Source: CAYLPJ01 sp964385465
GTDB taxonomy: Bacteria; Planctomycetota; Phycisphaerae; SM23-33
Direction of reading: 5' to 3'
Assembly (NCBI GenBank): GCA_964385465.1
Contig: CAYLPJ010000012.1
Location: 1-64,000, forward strand
Length of the DNA stretch: 64,000 bases
The notes below the pieces were generated by a model. The model worked only from the letters and a program-made list of their open reading frames with translations. It had not been told where the DNA came from and did no database searches. The position numbers were made by a program, and so were the translations under genes. Each line of letters begins with the position of its first letter. Position 1 is the stretch's first letter. Shown piece after piece: positions 1 to 8,869 of the stretch.

Positions 1-1141
1 CCTGGTCGGCGATGGCCCGGGTGATCGCCTGGCGGATCCACCACGTGGCGTAGGTCGAGAACTTGTACCCCCGGCGGTACTCGTACTTGTCCACCGCCCG
101 CATCAGCCCCGTGTTGCCCTCCTGGATGATGTCCAGGAAGCTCAGCCCGCGGTTGCGGTACTTCTTGGCGATGGAGACCACCAGCCGGAGGTTCCCGCCG
201 GAGAGTTCGCGCTTGGCGTGCTCGTAGTCGTTGAAGACCTTCTGGATGGCCTTGACCCGCTTGCGGAGCATCTCGGGCTCCTCGCTGACGAGGTCGGTCA
301 GCCCGTCCAGTTCCTCCTTCATCACCTCGATGTCTTCCGGCGACGTGCCGCTGTCCGGGCCCGACGCGATCATCCGCTCCAGGTCGAACATCTTGTCCGA
401 GATGTGCTGGAGCTTCTTCATCAGCGGCTGGATCTTGCTCGTCCGAAGGCTCAGCTCCTCCAGCAGGCGGGCCTGGCGGCGCCGGCGGCGCCATAGCGAC
501 CGCTTGGCCCGGCGGCGGGCGGTATCGCTCGTCCGCGAGGCGCGGATCGCCTTCCAGTCCTCCAGGTTGGCCTCGATCATCCTGTTGATCGTGCCCAGGT
601 TGATCGGCATCCGCTCCAGGATGGTCTCCTTGGAGAGGTTCTCGGCCGTGGAGACCTTCATGGTGCGGTCGAAGGGCAGGTCGCCGTCGTGGACCTGGGT
701 GAGGATCTCGGTGGCCTGCTGGCTGCAGTAGTCGCTCTCGAGGACGCGGCGGCGGAAGTGCATCCGCGTCATCTCGATCTTCTTGGCCAGGGCGATCTCC
801 TGCTCGCGGGTCAGCAGGGGGATCTCGCCCATCTGGGTGAGGTACATGCGGACCGGGTCGTCGATCCGCTTGGCGACGACGTCCAGGTCGGCCGAGCCCT
901 TGTCCTTGGCCTTGGACTCCTCCTCCTCTTCGCCGTCGGCGAAGGCCTCGCGGCGGTCGGCTTCGGATTCGTCCAGCAGCTCGATGCCCAGCTCGTCGAG
1001 GGTCATCAGCAGCGAGTCGAGCTTGTCGGGGCTGACGGCCTCGTCGGGGAGATCCTCGTTCATCTCCTCGTACGTCAGGTAGCCCCTCTCCTTGCCCTTG
1101 GAGATCAGCTTCTTGATGCTCGCATTGAGGGCGTCGGTCAT
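1..1141 (-). CDS. rpoD: RNA polymerase primary sigma factor RpoD (partial, C-terminus off the left edge)
   Basis: Primary sigma-70 factor, which directs core RNA polymerase to housekeeping promoters. The reverse complement gives 380 residues before the edge. They include a short acidic/lysine-rich region 1.1 (about residues 5-60), region 1.2 with DDPVRMYLTQMGEIPLL (about 92-108), a less conserved basic spacer with RRRAKRSLWRRRRR, then region 2 with NLRLVVSIAKKYRNRGLSFL (from about 314) and the promoter-melting helix FSTYATWWIRQAITRAIADQ (about 361-380). Regions 3 and 4 lie outside the window. I chose the ATG at 1141 because AGGAG sits 9 nt upstream; another in-frame ATG at 1159 has no such site. 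It follows dnaG on the same strand with a 119-nt gap that holds its own promoter, an arrangement reminiscent of the classical dnaG-rpoD macromolecular synthesis operon. Confidence 0.96.
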   Translation of the reverse strand, partial: MTDALNASIKKLISKGKERGYLTYEEMNEDLPDEAVSPDKLDSLLMTLDELGIELLDESEADRREAFADGEEEEESKAKDKGSADLDVVAKRIDDPVRMYLTQMGEIPLLTREQEIALAKKIEMTRMHFRRRVLESDYCSQQATEILTQVHDGDLPFDRTMKVSTAENLSKETILERMPINLGTINRMIEANLEDWKAIRASRTSDTARRRAKRSLWRRRRRQARLLEELSLRTSKIQPLMKKLQHISDKMFDLERMIASGPDSGTSPEDIEVMKEELDGLTDLVSEEPEMLRKRVKAIQKVFNDYEHAKRELSGGNLRLVVSIAKKYRNRGLSFLDIIQEGNTGLMRAVDKYEYRRGYKFSTYATWWIRQAITRAIADQ

Positions 1142-1193
1142 CCCGTCACTCTCCTGCATGGTTGTCCCGTGGATTGGAGGCATAGAACCAAGC

Positions 1194-1223
1194 ATTGTAT
1201 TATACGCTCGGCAAACCTGTCAA
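1194..1223 (-). promoter_or_regulatory. Sigma-70-type promoter in the dnaG-rpoD gap
   Basis: Read on the minus strand there is a perfect -35 TTGACA at 1218-1223. TATAAT (1199-1204) follows after 13 bp, and the overlapping TACAAT (1194-1199) follows after 18 bp. The second pairing has acceptable spacing; the first does not. The AT-rich patch stands out in a roughly 70% GC background and lies 50-80 nt upstream of the rpoD start, so it probably gives rpoD a transcript independent of dnaG. Confidence 0.7.
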
Positions 1224-1260
1224 CGAGCCTTCAGCGAAGACGCATTCGCGTTCGGGCGGC

Positions 1261-3057
1261 TCAGACGATCTTCGGGCGGCGGCGGAGGTCGGCGGCCTTC
1301 AGCCGCCGGGCGACCTGGCGAAGGGCGTCGTCGTCGTAGGCGCCCTCGTCCGGACTCCGCAGGCGGCGCATCTCCTTGCAGTACAAGAGGTGGGCCACCG
1401 CGCCGCGCGCGGTCTCCTCGAAGTTCCCGCGGTGCTCGCCCGCGGCGGCCAGGTCCGTCATCAGCCCGCCGAGATCGCTGACCGCCTCCTCGGCAAGGAG
1501 CTGATCCAGCGACAGCGTCCCGTCGCCGCCCAGGAGCCAGACACGCTCGGCGAGGCGACGATAGGTCTCGTCCCGGATGTCGTGCCAGTCCAGCCGCTCG
1601 GCGACCTCGTCGAACAGCTCCGGGCGGTTCAGCAGCACCTCCAGCAGCTCCTTCTCGGCCTGGACGGTGGCCGGGTCCCGCCGGTGCCGCGGCGCCTCCG
1701 TGGCGTCGCCTCCTCCCTCCCTCCCGCGGCGCCGCATCCGCCGGGCCAGCCGCCGCATCTGCTGCTGGAGGTCCGCCGCCGGAACGTTCAGCAGGTGCCC
1801 GATGTGCTGGGCGAGCTGCCCCCGGCGGACCTCGTCGATGGCGTCGAAGCCCGTCGAGGTGACCACCAGGCGGAGGAAATCCTCGACCGCAGCGCCGCGG
1901 TCGGCGAGGTTCCCCCCGGCCTCCTGCCACTGCTTCTGCCGCTGCCCCCACGCGTACGCCAGGGCGTCCGGGGCGGCGTCCAGCAGCGAGCCGAACGCCT
2001 CGGGGCCCTCGGCCAGCACGTAGTCGCACGGGTCCTTGCCCGACGGGATCGTCGCCACCCGCACGTTGAGGCGCTGGGCGAGGAACAGCTCCATCGCCCG
2101 TTCCGTCGCGGCGGCGCCGGCGGTGTCGGCATCGAAGACCAGCACCGCCTCCCGGGCATAGCGGGCCAGCAGCCGGACGTGGTGCTCGGTCAGCGACGTG
2201 CCCAGCGTGGCCACCACGCCCTCCACGCCGGCCTGAAGGGGCATGAGGACGTCGAGGTAGCCCTCGACCACGACGGCCCGGCCGCCGGAGGCGATGCCCT
2301 CCCTGCCCCAGCTCAACCCATACAGGTTCCTGGACTTGTCGAACAGGATCGACTCGGCCGTGTTGAGGTACTTCGCTCGCTCCTCCGGCGAGAGCGCCCG
2401 CCCGCCGAAGGCGATCACCCGACCGGTCGCGTCCTCGATCGGGAACACCAGCCGGTTGCGGAGCCGGTCGTAGCAGCCGGGCTTGTTCTCCCGCTGGACC
2501 GCCAGCCCGGCCGAGACGAGCTGCCGCTCCGATAGGCCGCGCTTGCGGGCGGCCTTGATCAGGGCGTCCCACCCGGGCGGGGCATACCCGAGGCCGAACC
2601 GCTCGATGGACTCCTCGGTGAGTCCGCGGTCGCGTGCGTAGGCGAGGGCCTCGGCCCCGGGCCGGGTGCGGAGGGCCCGCTGGTAGAACTCGGCCGCCAT
2701 GGCGGTGACTTCGGCGAGCTCGGGCTTGCTGAGCCCCTCGGGCGCGGGGTTGGGATCGGCCTGGCGGGGCAGGGGGATGTGGGCCCGCTCGGCGAGCATG
2801 CGGACGGCCTCGGGGAAGGAGACTTTCTCGTAGAGCGTGATGAACTGGTAGACCCCGCCGCCGGCCCCGCAGGAGAAGCACTTGAAGATCTGCTTGGCCG
2901 GGGAGACGTACATGGAGGGCTTGTGATCGTCGTGAAAGGGGCAGACGCCGACGAACTCGCGTCCCCGGCGTGTCAGGGAGACGTACTGCCCGACGAGGTC
3001 GACGATGTCGATCGCCTGGGCGACCTGCTGGATGAAGGACTCGGAGAACCTTGGCAC
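1261..3057 (-). CDS. dnaG: DNA primase DnaG
   Basis: Synthesises RNA primers at the replication fork together with the replicative helicase. The 598-residue protein has the usual bacterial length. The N-terminal CHC2-type zinc site is intact (C39, H42, C60, C63, around VCPFHDDHKPS and FKCFSCGAGG). The catalytic core follows, with a TOPRIM domain carrying VVVEGYLDVL at about 262-271 and VLVFDADTAG at about 306-315, which supply the conserved metal-binding acidic residues. The C-terminal third is the variable helicase-interacting part, rich in Arg and Glu. The start is a GTG at 3057 with AGGGA 8 nt upstream; no better ATG exists. It lies 53 nt after the RNase HI gene and directly before rpoD. 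Confidence 0.96.
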   Translation of the reverse strand: MPRFSESFIQQVAQAIDIVDLVGQYVSLTRRGREFVGVCPFHDDHKPSMYVSPAKQIFKCFSCGAGGGVYQFITLYEKVSFPEAVRMLAERAHIPLPRQADPNPAPEGLSKPELAEVTAMAAEFYQRALRTRPGAEALAYARDRGLTEESIERFGLGYAPPGWDALIKAARKRGLSERQLVSAGLAVQRENKPGCYDRLRNRLVFPIEDATGRVIAFGGRALSPEERAKYLNTAESILFDKSRNLYGLSWGREGIASGGRAVVVEGYLDVLMPLQAGVEGVVATLGTSLTEHHVRLLARYAREAVLVFDADTAGAAATERAMELFLAQRLNVRVATIPSGKDPCDYVLAEGPEAFGSLLDAAPDALAYAWGQRQKQWQEAGGNLADRGAAVEDFLRLVVTSTGFDAIDEVRRGQLAQHIGHLLNVPAADLQQQMRRLARRMRRRGREGGGDATEAPRHRRDPATVQAEKELLEVLLNRPELFDEVAERLDWHDIRDETYRRLAERVWLLGGDGTLSLDQLLAEEAVSDLGGLMTDLAAAGEHRGNFEETARGAVAHLLYCKEMRRLRSPDEGAYDDDALRQVARRLKAADLRRRPKIV

Positions 3058-3110
3058 GGCGGGCGTCCCTCTCTGGCGTCATCTCGGCCGCCGGCCCCCG
3101 GTGCGGGGGG

Positions 3111-3548
3111 TTACTCGGCGGCGCTTTCCACGTTCCGTCGGGCGTCGATCGCGCGGTTGACCAGCGCGTCGGCGCGGGTGTTCTCCTCGCGGCGGACGTG
3201 CCGGAACCGGCAGCGTTCCACGCCTTCTGCCAGCTCGCGTGCCTGGCGGAAAAGCGGCTGGAGCCCGGCGTTGCGCACGCGGTACTGCCCGGTCATCTGC
3301 CGGACGAGAAGCTGCGAATCGCTGACCACCTCCACCTCGGCGGCGCCGAGGGCGGCGGCGACCTTCAGGCCCTCCAGCAGCCCGCGGTACTCGGCGACGT
3401 TGTTCGTAGCCCGGCCGATGTAGATGCCGCCCTCGTACAGCGCCTGCCCGTCGTCGGCATCGGTGACGACCACGCCCGCGCCGGCCGGGCCCGGATTGCC
3501 CCGGGCGCCTCCGTCGATGTGAACCACCACGCGCAGCTTCTCACTCAT
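3111..3548 (-). CDS. rnhA: Ribonuclease HI family protein
   Basis: Predicted to cleave the RNA strand of RNA-DNA hybrids, such as primers and R-loops. At 145 residues it is the size of a bare RNase H fold. The active-site acids are visible in order: D in VHIDGGARGNPGPAG (near residue 12), E in YRGLLEGL, D in VVSDSQLLVRQM, and the last D in TRADALVNRA. The GIYIGRATNNVAEYRG segment is typical of the RNase HI branch with a shortened basic loop found in many bacteria and archaea. The ATG at 3548 has GGAGGT 9 nt upstream. It sits between the zinc-ribbon gene and dnaG, which fits primer removal alongside primer synthesis. The exact subfamily (RnhA versus archaeal-like RNase HI) is uncertain. Confidence 0.9.
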   Translation of the reverse strand: MSEKLRVVVHIDGGARGNPGPAGAGVVVTDADDGQALYEGGIYIGRATNNVAEYRGLLEGLKVAAALGAAEVEVVSDSQLLVRQMTGQYRVRNAGLQPLFRQARELAEGVERCRFRHVRREENTRADALVNRAIDARRNVESAAE

Positions 3549-3596
3549 TCGGCCGGCACCTCCCGCATGCCCGCACCGCCGGCTGGGGCCGGGCGG

Positions 3597-4343
3597 TCAG
3601 CTCTGGGGTTCCTTGGAGGGTTCCATGTAGAGGATGCGCCCGCAGTTATCGCAGGTTCGCACCTCGTCGCGGACGCGGAGGGCGTTGGCGTGCTCGGCGT
3701 TGAGGGTCATGAAACAGCCCCCGCAGATGTAGGTGAACGGGGGCTTCTTTCCCTCGACCTGGATGGCGGACATCGCCTCGCCTTCGTAGCGCTCGGCGAC
3801 GCGTTCGAACGCGGTGAGCACCTCGGCGTCGATGCCCTTGACCGCCTCGTCCCGCTTGGCCTGCAACTCGGCGAGCATGCCGTTGAGCTTCTCGATCTCG
3901 GCGGCGTTGTTCTGCTTGATCTCCGCGAGGCGGTTGCTCTCGGCGTCGATCTGGGCCTGGATCTTGTCGGCGTCGGCGCGGATCGCATCGACGTCCTGCA
4001 TCACCTTCAGCGTGCTTTCCTCGAGCTTGGCGTTGTCGGCCTTGAGGGTGTTGATCTGCGTCAGGATCGACGCGTATTCCTTGTTGGTCTTGGCGCTGTT
4101 GAGGGCCGTCCGCAGCTTGGCGACCTGATCCTCGCTGACCTTCAGGTCCAGCTCGTGCCGGTCGGCGTCCTTCCGGCGGGTGCTCGCCCGCTCGTTCAAT
4201 CCGTTCCATTCCTCCTGGAGCTGGTCGATGCGGCGCTGTTGGATATTGACGGCATTCTGCCTGGCTCGCAGCCGGCGGCGCACCTGGGCGAGGTCGCGCT
4301 CGATCGACTGGAGTTGAAGCAGACCTTCAAGCATTTGGCCCAT
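3597..4343 (-). CDS. C4-type zinc ribbon coiled-coil protein (COG1579/DUF164)
   Basis: A 248-residue protein. About 180 residues form a long antiparallel coiled coil (heptad-like LQSIERDLAQVRRRLRARQN and ADNAKLEESTLKVMQDVDAI). A C-terminal zinc ribbon follows, with two C-x2-C pairs, YICGGC and RTCDNCG, about 27 residues apart. This is the layout of the COG1579 family, whose members are often assigned nucleic-acid-related roles without a settled function. I set the start at the ATG at 4343 because AGAGGG lies 8 nt upstream; an in-frame GTG at 4361 would add six residues. It is the first gene of the minus-strand run leading to rnhA, dnaG and rpoD. Confidence 0.88.
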   Translation of the reverse strand: MGQMLEGLLQLQSIERDLAQVRRRLRARQNAVNIQQRRIDQLQEEWNGLNERASTRRKDADRHELDLKVSEDQVAKLRTALNSAKTNKEYASILTQINTLKADNAKLEESTLKVMQDVDAIRADADKIQAQIDAESNRLAEIKQNNAAEIEKLNGMLAELQAKRDEAVKGIDAEVLTAFERVAERYEGEAMSAIQVEGKKPPFTYICGGCFMTLNAEHANALRVRDEVRTCDNCGRILYMEPSKEPQS

Positions 4344-4529
4344 GCAACTTTCCCTCTTCACTTGTCAGGCGTGGATTCTGTTCTTCCCTGCCATCCTAAG
4401 CACCCCCCCGAAGACAGTTCAAGGAAAGAATCGGTTCGGCCGCGGCGAGCCCTGCTCGCGTAGGTTGTTTCAAACGCCCGCTCGCGGCGGTACGATCAAA
4501 CGCTTTCCGCCAGCCAAGGAGAAGCACGC

Positions 4530-5768
4530 ATGAGCGACGAACCGATCCCCCTGGCCGTCGTCGGCATCGGCGGGTACGGCGCGAACCTGCTGAAGGCCCT
4601 CGCCGAGGCCGCCGAGGACGGGCTCTGCCGCATCGCCGCCGCCGCCGACGCGCGACTCGATGCCCTGCCCGAGCCGGCCCAGAGGCTCCGCGACCAGGGC
4701 GTCGAACTCTACCGCGACGCCGTCGAGATGTTCCAGGCCCAACAGGGACGCTGCCGCGCCGTCTACATCGCCTCCGGCATCGACAGCCACGCCCCGCTGA
4801 CCGTCGTCGCCGCCAGGCACGGCTACCATGTCCACCTCGAGAAGCCCCCGGCCGCGACGGTCCAGGAAGTCGACGAGATGCTCGACGCCCTCGACGCCGC
4901 CGGGCGGATGTGCCTGGTGGGTTTCCAGTCCGTCCATGGGCACATGCGCCTCGTGCTGGAGGCCCTGGCCGGGGAGAAGCTCGGACGCGTCGAGAGCCTC
5001 TGCTGCTCGGCCGGCTGGCCCCGCACACGCGCCTACTACCGCCGCAACGACTGGGCCGGCCGGCTGAAGCGCGGCGACCGGTGGGTCCTCGACGGCCCGG
5101 CCACCAATGCGCTGGCACACCAGCTCGCCCACATGCTGATGATGGCCTCGGGGCGGATGGGTGAGCTGGCGACGCCGACCGCCGTGCGGGCCGAGCTCTA
5201 TGCCGCCGGGGCCGTCGAGAGCCACAACACCGCCGCCATCGAGGTCGCCACGGCCGAGGGGCCCGTCCTGCGGCTGCTGGTCTCCCACGCGACGCAGGAG
5301 CAGTTCGGCCCGGTGATCCACGTCCGCGGCGAGCGGGGGCGGGCGTTCTACAACCACGGCAGGGAGTCGGGGATCGACCTGGCCGATGGCACGGAACAGC
5401 GGAGGCCCACCGAGCACGAGGAGGCCCGCGAGATGGTCCGCAACTTCCTCCAGGCCGTGCGGGACGACCGCCCGGAATGGCTCGGCTTTTCGCTGCGGGA
5501 GGCGCGGAAGTTCGTCGTCGCCCTCGACGCCGCCCACGAATCCAGCGGGCGCATCCACCGCATCGGCGGCGAGCACTGGCGGCTGGTCGACGAGGGCAGC
5601 GACGACGAACGTGTCGTGGTCGAGGGGCTCGATGACGCGTTCAGCAAGGCCGAGGCCGCCGCCACGCTGCTCAGCGATCTGCCCGACAGACCCCCCTGGG
5701 CCGTGCCCACCGCCGGCTTCGACGCCGCCGGCTACCGCCGCTTCCCCCAGCAGTTCACGGCCGAGTAG
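4530..5768 (+). CDS. Gfo/Idh/MocA family oxidoreductase
   Basis: A predicted cytoplasmic NAD(P)-dependent sugar or inositol dehydrogenase-like enzyme of 412 residues. The Rossmann glycine motif is VVGIGGYGANLL (G12-x-G14-x-x-G17). The catalytic lysine lies in the family signature HLEKPPA near residue 103. The C-terminal alpha/beta domain contains VGFQSVHGHM and DGPATNALAHQLAHML, which resemble the family's substrate-side region. The ATG at 4530 has AAGGAG 8 nt upstream. A possible promoter (TTTCAA, 17 bp, TACGAT at 4468-4496) lies just before. The substrate cannot be told from sequence. It ends 16 nt before mnmE and may be cotranscribed with it without a functional link. Confidence 0.88.
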   Translation: MSDEPIPLAVVGIGGYGANLLKALAEAAEDGLCRIAAAADARLDALPEPAQRLRDQGVELYRDAVEMFQAQQGRCRAVYIASGIDSHAPLTVVAARHGYHVHLEKPPAATVQEVDEMLDALDAAGRMCLVGFQSVHGHMRLVLEALAGEKLGRVESLCCSAGWPRTRAYYRRNDWAGRLKRGDRWVLDGPATNALAHQLAHMLMMASGRMGELATPTAVRAELYAAGAVESHNTAAIEVATAEGPVLRLLVSHATQEQFGPVIHVRGERGRAFYNHGRESGIDLADGTEQRRPTEHEEAREMVRNFLQAVRDDRPEWLGFSLREARKFVVALDAAHESSGRIHRIGGEHWRLVDEGSDDERVVVEGLDDAFSKAEAAATLLSDLPDRPPWAVPTAGFDAAGYRRFPQQFTAE

Positions 5769-5784
5769 CCGCCGGGCCCGCGCA

Positions 5785-7179
5785 ATGTTCCCGCTCGGGG
5801 ATACGATCGCGGCGGTCTCGTCGGGCGCCGGTTCGGCCGCGAGGGCCATCGTGCGGCTCAGCGGGCCCGACGCGATCCGGCTCGCCGACGCCGCGTTCAC
5901 CCCCGCGGCCGGCCGGCTTGCCGAGCTGGGCGGATTCCGCGCCGTCGATGGTGCCGCCGCCCTCGCCCCCGGCGCCGAGTTGCCCGCGCGGGCGTACGTG
6001 TTTCGCTCGCCGCGGAGCCTCACCGGCCAGGACGTCGTCGAGCTGCACCTGCCCGGCAACCCCGCCGCGGCGACCGCCCTGCTGGGGCGCCTTCTCGCCG
6101 CCGGCGCCAGATCGGCCGGGCCGGGAGAGTTCACCGCGCGGGCGTTCTTCGCCGGTCGGCTGGACCTGTCGGCCGCCGAGGCGGTTGCCGACGTGATCGC
6201 CGCCGCCGACGACGCCGAGCTTCGCGCGGCGGTGGCAACGCTGGGCGGAAGGGTCAGCCGGTTGTGCGGCGAGGCGGTCGAGGACCTCGCCGACGTCCTG
6301 GCGACCGTCGAGGCCGCCATCGACCTGGCCGAGGAGGACATCCAACTCGCCTCCCCGGCCGATCTGGCCGAGAGGCTTGCCCGCCGGGGCGAGGCGCTGA
6401 CCTCCGCGGCCGAGACCGCCGCGGCGATGCCCGAGACGGCCCATCGCCCGCGTGCCGTGCTCGCAGGGCGGGCCAACGCGGGCAAGAGCTCGCTGCTCAA
6501 TGCCCTGACCGGGGAGGATCGGGCGATCGTCTCGGCCCTGGCGGGAACGACGCGGGACGTGCTCTCGGCGCCGCTGGCGCTGGGTTCCGCCGCCGCTGTG
6601 CTCCAGGACGCCGCCGGGTTCACCGCGGCCGCCGACGGCCTGGCCCTGGCCGCCGCCGCGGCCGCTCGACGCGCCGTCGCCGCCGCCGCGGCGGTGTGCT
6701 TCGTCTACGATGCCGCCGCCGGCTGGGGCGAGGCCGACGCGTCGCTGCTGTCGGCCGTGCGGAGCGAGAACCCCGACGCGCCGCTTCTGCTGCTGGCCAA
6801 CAAGGCCGACCTGCCCCCGGGGCCCGGCTCGCCGACGGGGAACCTGGAGGCCTTCGCCACGTCCGCCGTCACCGGCGCCGGGCTCGCGGCCGTCCGGCGC
6901 CGCCTGGGGGAGATGCTGCACCTCCGCGCCGGCCGACACGGCGGGGCCATGGGCCTCCACGACCGCCAGCGGCAGCACCTGGTCGCCGCCGCCGAGGCCG
7001 TCGCCCGCGGCGCCGGCCTGCTCGCCGCCGCCGGCGAGATCGCCGATGTCTCGGAACTGATCGCCGTGGAGCTGCGTGCGTCCCTTGCGTCCCTTGCCGC
7101 CGTCAGCCCCGACACCCCCGAGACCGTGCCCGAGGACGTCCTCGCCCGCATCTTCTCCCGCTTCTGCGTCGGAAAGTAG
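5785..7179 (+). CDS. mnmE: tRNA modification GTPase MnmE with degenerate switch II
   Basis: Works with MnmG to install the carboxymethylaminomethyl group on wobble uridine 34 of tRNA. The 464-residue protein has all parts of the family: an N-terminal tetrahydrofolate-binding domain starting DTIAAVSSGAGSAARAIVRL, a helical domain, an inserted G domain and the C-terminal FCVGK, which keeps the conserved Cys. The G domain has G1 GRANAGKSSLLN (near 229), G2 AGTTRD and G4 NKAD (near 339). G3 reads DAAGF instead of the usual DTAG-L/I-R, and the following segment (TAAADGLALAAA) lacks the acidic residue equivalent to E. coli Glu282. The protein is unusually Ala-rich throughout. The start at 5785 is the ATG matching the family N-terminus. 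Confidence 0.92.
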   Translation: MFPLGDTIAAVSSGAGSAARAIVRLSGPDAIRLADAAFTPAAGRLAELGGFRAVDGAAALAPGAELPARAYVFRSPRSLTGQDVVELHLPGNPAAATALLGRLLAAGARSAGPGEFTARAFFAGRLDLSAAEAVADVIAAADDAELRAAVATLGGRVSRLCGEAVEDLADVLATVEAAIDLAEEDIQLASPADLAERLARRGEALTSAAETAAAMPETAHRPRAVLAGRANAGKSSLLNALTGEDRAIVSALAGTTRDVLSAPLALGSAAAVLQDAAGFTAAADGLALAAAAAARRAVAAAAAVCFVYDAAAGWGEADASLLSAVRSENPDAPLLLLANKADLPPGPGSPTGNLEAFATSAVTGAGLAAVRRRLGEMLHLRAGRHGGAMGLHDRQRQHLVAAAEAVARGAGLLAAAGEIADVSELIAVELRASLASLAAVSPDTPETVPEDVLARIFSRFCVGK

Positions 7180-7194
7180 AGGTCCCACGGTCCT

Positions 7195-7971
7195 TCAGGA
7201 GACGTATTTGATGGCCACGAACCCCCCGATGAGCAGGGCGACGAACAACAGGGCGAGCCAGTTGAAGTATTTCTCGAGGAAGGGGGTGATCCTGGGTCCG
7301 AAGGCCCGCATGAGCCCTGCGACGAGGAAGAACCTCGCCGATCGGCTGACGATCGAGGCGACCAGGAAGATCGTGAAGAATGCCGGCGGGCTGGCGACCG
7401 ACTCTCCCGTGCCGAACACGCCGGCGGTGATGGTGATGACCTTGAAGGGGATCGGCGTGAACCCCGCGGTGAAGACGATCCAGAAGTTGTATTGCTCGTA
7501 GAGCTCGCTGACGCGCAGGTACACCGGCTCGGTGAAGCCGGGGACGTAGCGGAAGAAGATCTGGTCGACGCCGGCGTCCCACGCCAGCCAGCCGATCAGA
7601 AAGCCCGCCACGGCACCCAGGACGCTGGCGAGGCTGCACAGGAAGGCGTAGGTCAGCCACCGCTTGCGGTTGCCCAGGACCAGCGGCATCAGCAGCACGT
7701 CAGGGGGGATGGGGAAGAAGCTGCTCTCGGCGAAGCTCAGGCAGAACAGCGCCACCCCCGCCGACGGCCGATACGCCCAGGCGAGCGTCCAGTCGTAGAT
7801 GCGGCGATGAACGTGCCACCACGGCACCGGCTTGTGGGCGCCGAGCTTCGCCCCGCAGTGCTCGCAGAACTCGCCCTCGAGGTCCGTCTCCATTCCGCAC
7901 CGCGGGCAGGCCGGCGCCTGAGGCACCGGCGGGCCGTCGCGGTCGGTGTGCGTCGGTGGCGTGTCGCTCAT
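7195..7971 (-). CDS. Zinc-ribbon-containing DedA/VTT-type membrane protein (YqaA-like)
   Basis: A 258-residue inner-membrane protein. The N-terminus carries a small zinc ribbon with C22-x2-C25 and C36-x2-C39. The rest is a VTT/DedA-type domain with several hydrophobic segments. The segment FAESSFFPIPPDVLLMPLVL and the re-entrant-loop motif TAGFTPIPFKVITITAG are typical of the YqaA branch. Family members are thought to act in lipid or membrane homeostasis, some as lipid scramblases or transporters; nothing here identifies a substrate. The zinc ribbon fused to this domain is a modest oddity. The ATG at 7971 has AGGA about 10 nt upstream. The gene converges on mnmE with a 15-nt gap. Confidence 0.82.
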   Translation of the reverse strand: MSDTPPTHTDRDGPPVPQAPACPRCGMETDLEGEFCEHCGAKLGAHKPVPWWHVHRRIYDWTLAWAYRPSAGVALFCLSFAESSFFPIPPDVLLMPLVLGNRKRWLTYAFLCSLASVLGAVAGFLIGWLAWDAGVDQIFFRYVPGFTEPVYLRVSELYEQYNFWIVFTAGFTPIPFKVITITAGVFGTGESVASPPAFFTIFLVASIVSRSARFFLVAGLMRAFGPRITPFLEKYFNWLALLFVALLIGGFVAIKYVS

Positions 7972-7992
7972 GGCGGCGGGTCCTGTCGGCCG

Positions 7993-8664
7993 CTACCGGC
8001 CGGGGGCCGTGGCCGGGGTGTGATGGCTTCGCTGAAGCACCGTGCCCCCCATCGGCTCGGCGGCGTCGGCGGTGTTGCCCTCGGTCTTGTCCGGCTGGAC
8101 GTTGCCGCGGACGTGCGGCCCGGCGCCGAAGATCCACCAACTGTGCTGGTCGGAGAAGCCGTACGCCGGCCCGGATGCGTAGAAGAATCGCCGGCTGTCC
8201 CGCTGGTAGACGGTGAAGCTGATGCGGGTGGCCCCGGCCTGGTCGACGGACTTGAACGCCGCGGCCTCGGGGATGGGGGCCGTGCCGAACGGCGTGGGGA
8301 GCTGGGTGGCGGGGATGCCCAGCAGGTAATCGCTGCGGTCGATCCCGACGGCCCCGCAGCGGAGCTCCATGACCAGCTCGGCCTTGTCGGCGGCGTCGAC
8401 GACGAGCACGCCCTCGGCCAGGGCGCGGGCGCGGACGCTGGCGACCACGAAGGACTTGTCCGTGCGGTCGAGCATGGTGTCGCTGATGAAGACCTTGCGG
8501 TCGGCCAGCGGGGCGAAATCGAGCTGCGCCACTGCCTTGTCCACCGCGGCCGAGACGAGAAGCTGCTCGCTCGCCGTCCGGGGCGTGTCCGTGATGCGGC
8601 GGGTGCCGCACCCGGCGAGGGCGGCGGCAGCAACCAGGGCCAGGGCGGTGAGACGGTACGTCAT
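7993..8664 (-). CDS. Hypothetical lipoprotein
   Basis: A 223-residue predicted lipoprotein. The signal peptide MTYRLTALALVAAAALAGC ends in a lipobox (LAGC, with Cys19 as the lipidated residue). The mature part begins GTRRITDTPRTASEQLLVSA and includes FISDTMLDRTDKSFVVAS and a Trp/Phe-rich stretch near HSWWIFGAG. This looks like a conserved planctomycete lipoprotein family that I tentatively associate with DUF6655, but I cannot assign a function. The last 30 residues are low-complexity and rich in Gly, Thr and His. The ATG at 8664 has AGGAG about 10 nt upstream. It is followed 21 nt later by the DedA-like gene on the same strand, so the two may share a transcript. Confidence 0.7.
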   Translation of the reverse strand: MTYRLTALALVAAAALAGCGTRRITDTPRTASEQLLVSAAVDKAVAQLDFAPLADRKVFISDTMLDRTDKSFVVASVRARALAEGVLVVDAADKAELVMELRCGAVGIDRSDYLLGIPATQLPTPFGTAPIPEAAAFKSVDQAGATRISFTVYQRDSRRFFYASGPAYGFSDQHSWWIFGAGPHVRGNVQPDKTEGNTADAAEPMGGTVLQRSHHTPATAPGR

Positions 8665-8869
8665 GGTGATCGGGCTCCTGTCGAGCGGTTCTTCGTACGA
8701 CCCGTCGACGGCGCCCGCCGACGGGAACCGCCCATTGTCCAGCGGGACGGGCCGGCGTCAAGGGCTGCGCCTCGGGCGCCGACGGGAGGGGGGCTCCGCG
8801 ATACGCGCGGCGCCCATTCCGTGGGCCTGGGTGGTCACCGGCTGAGTGAGACGTCGATCGTGATCCATC

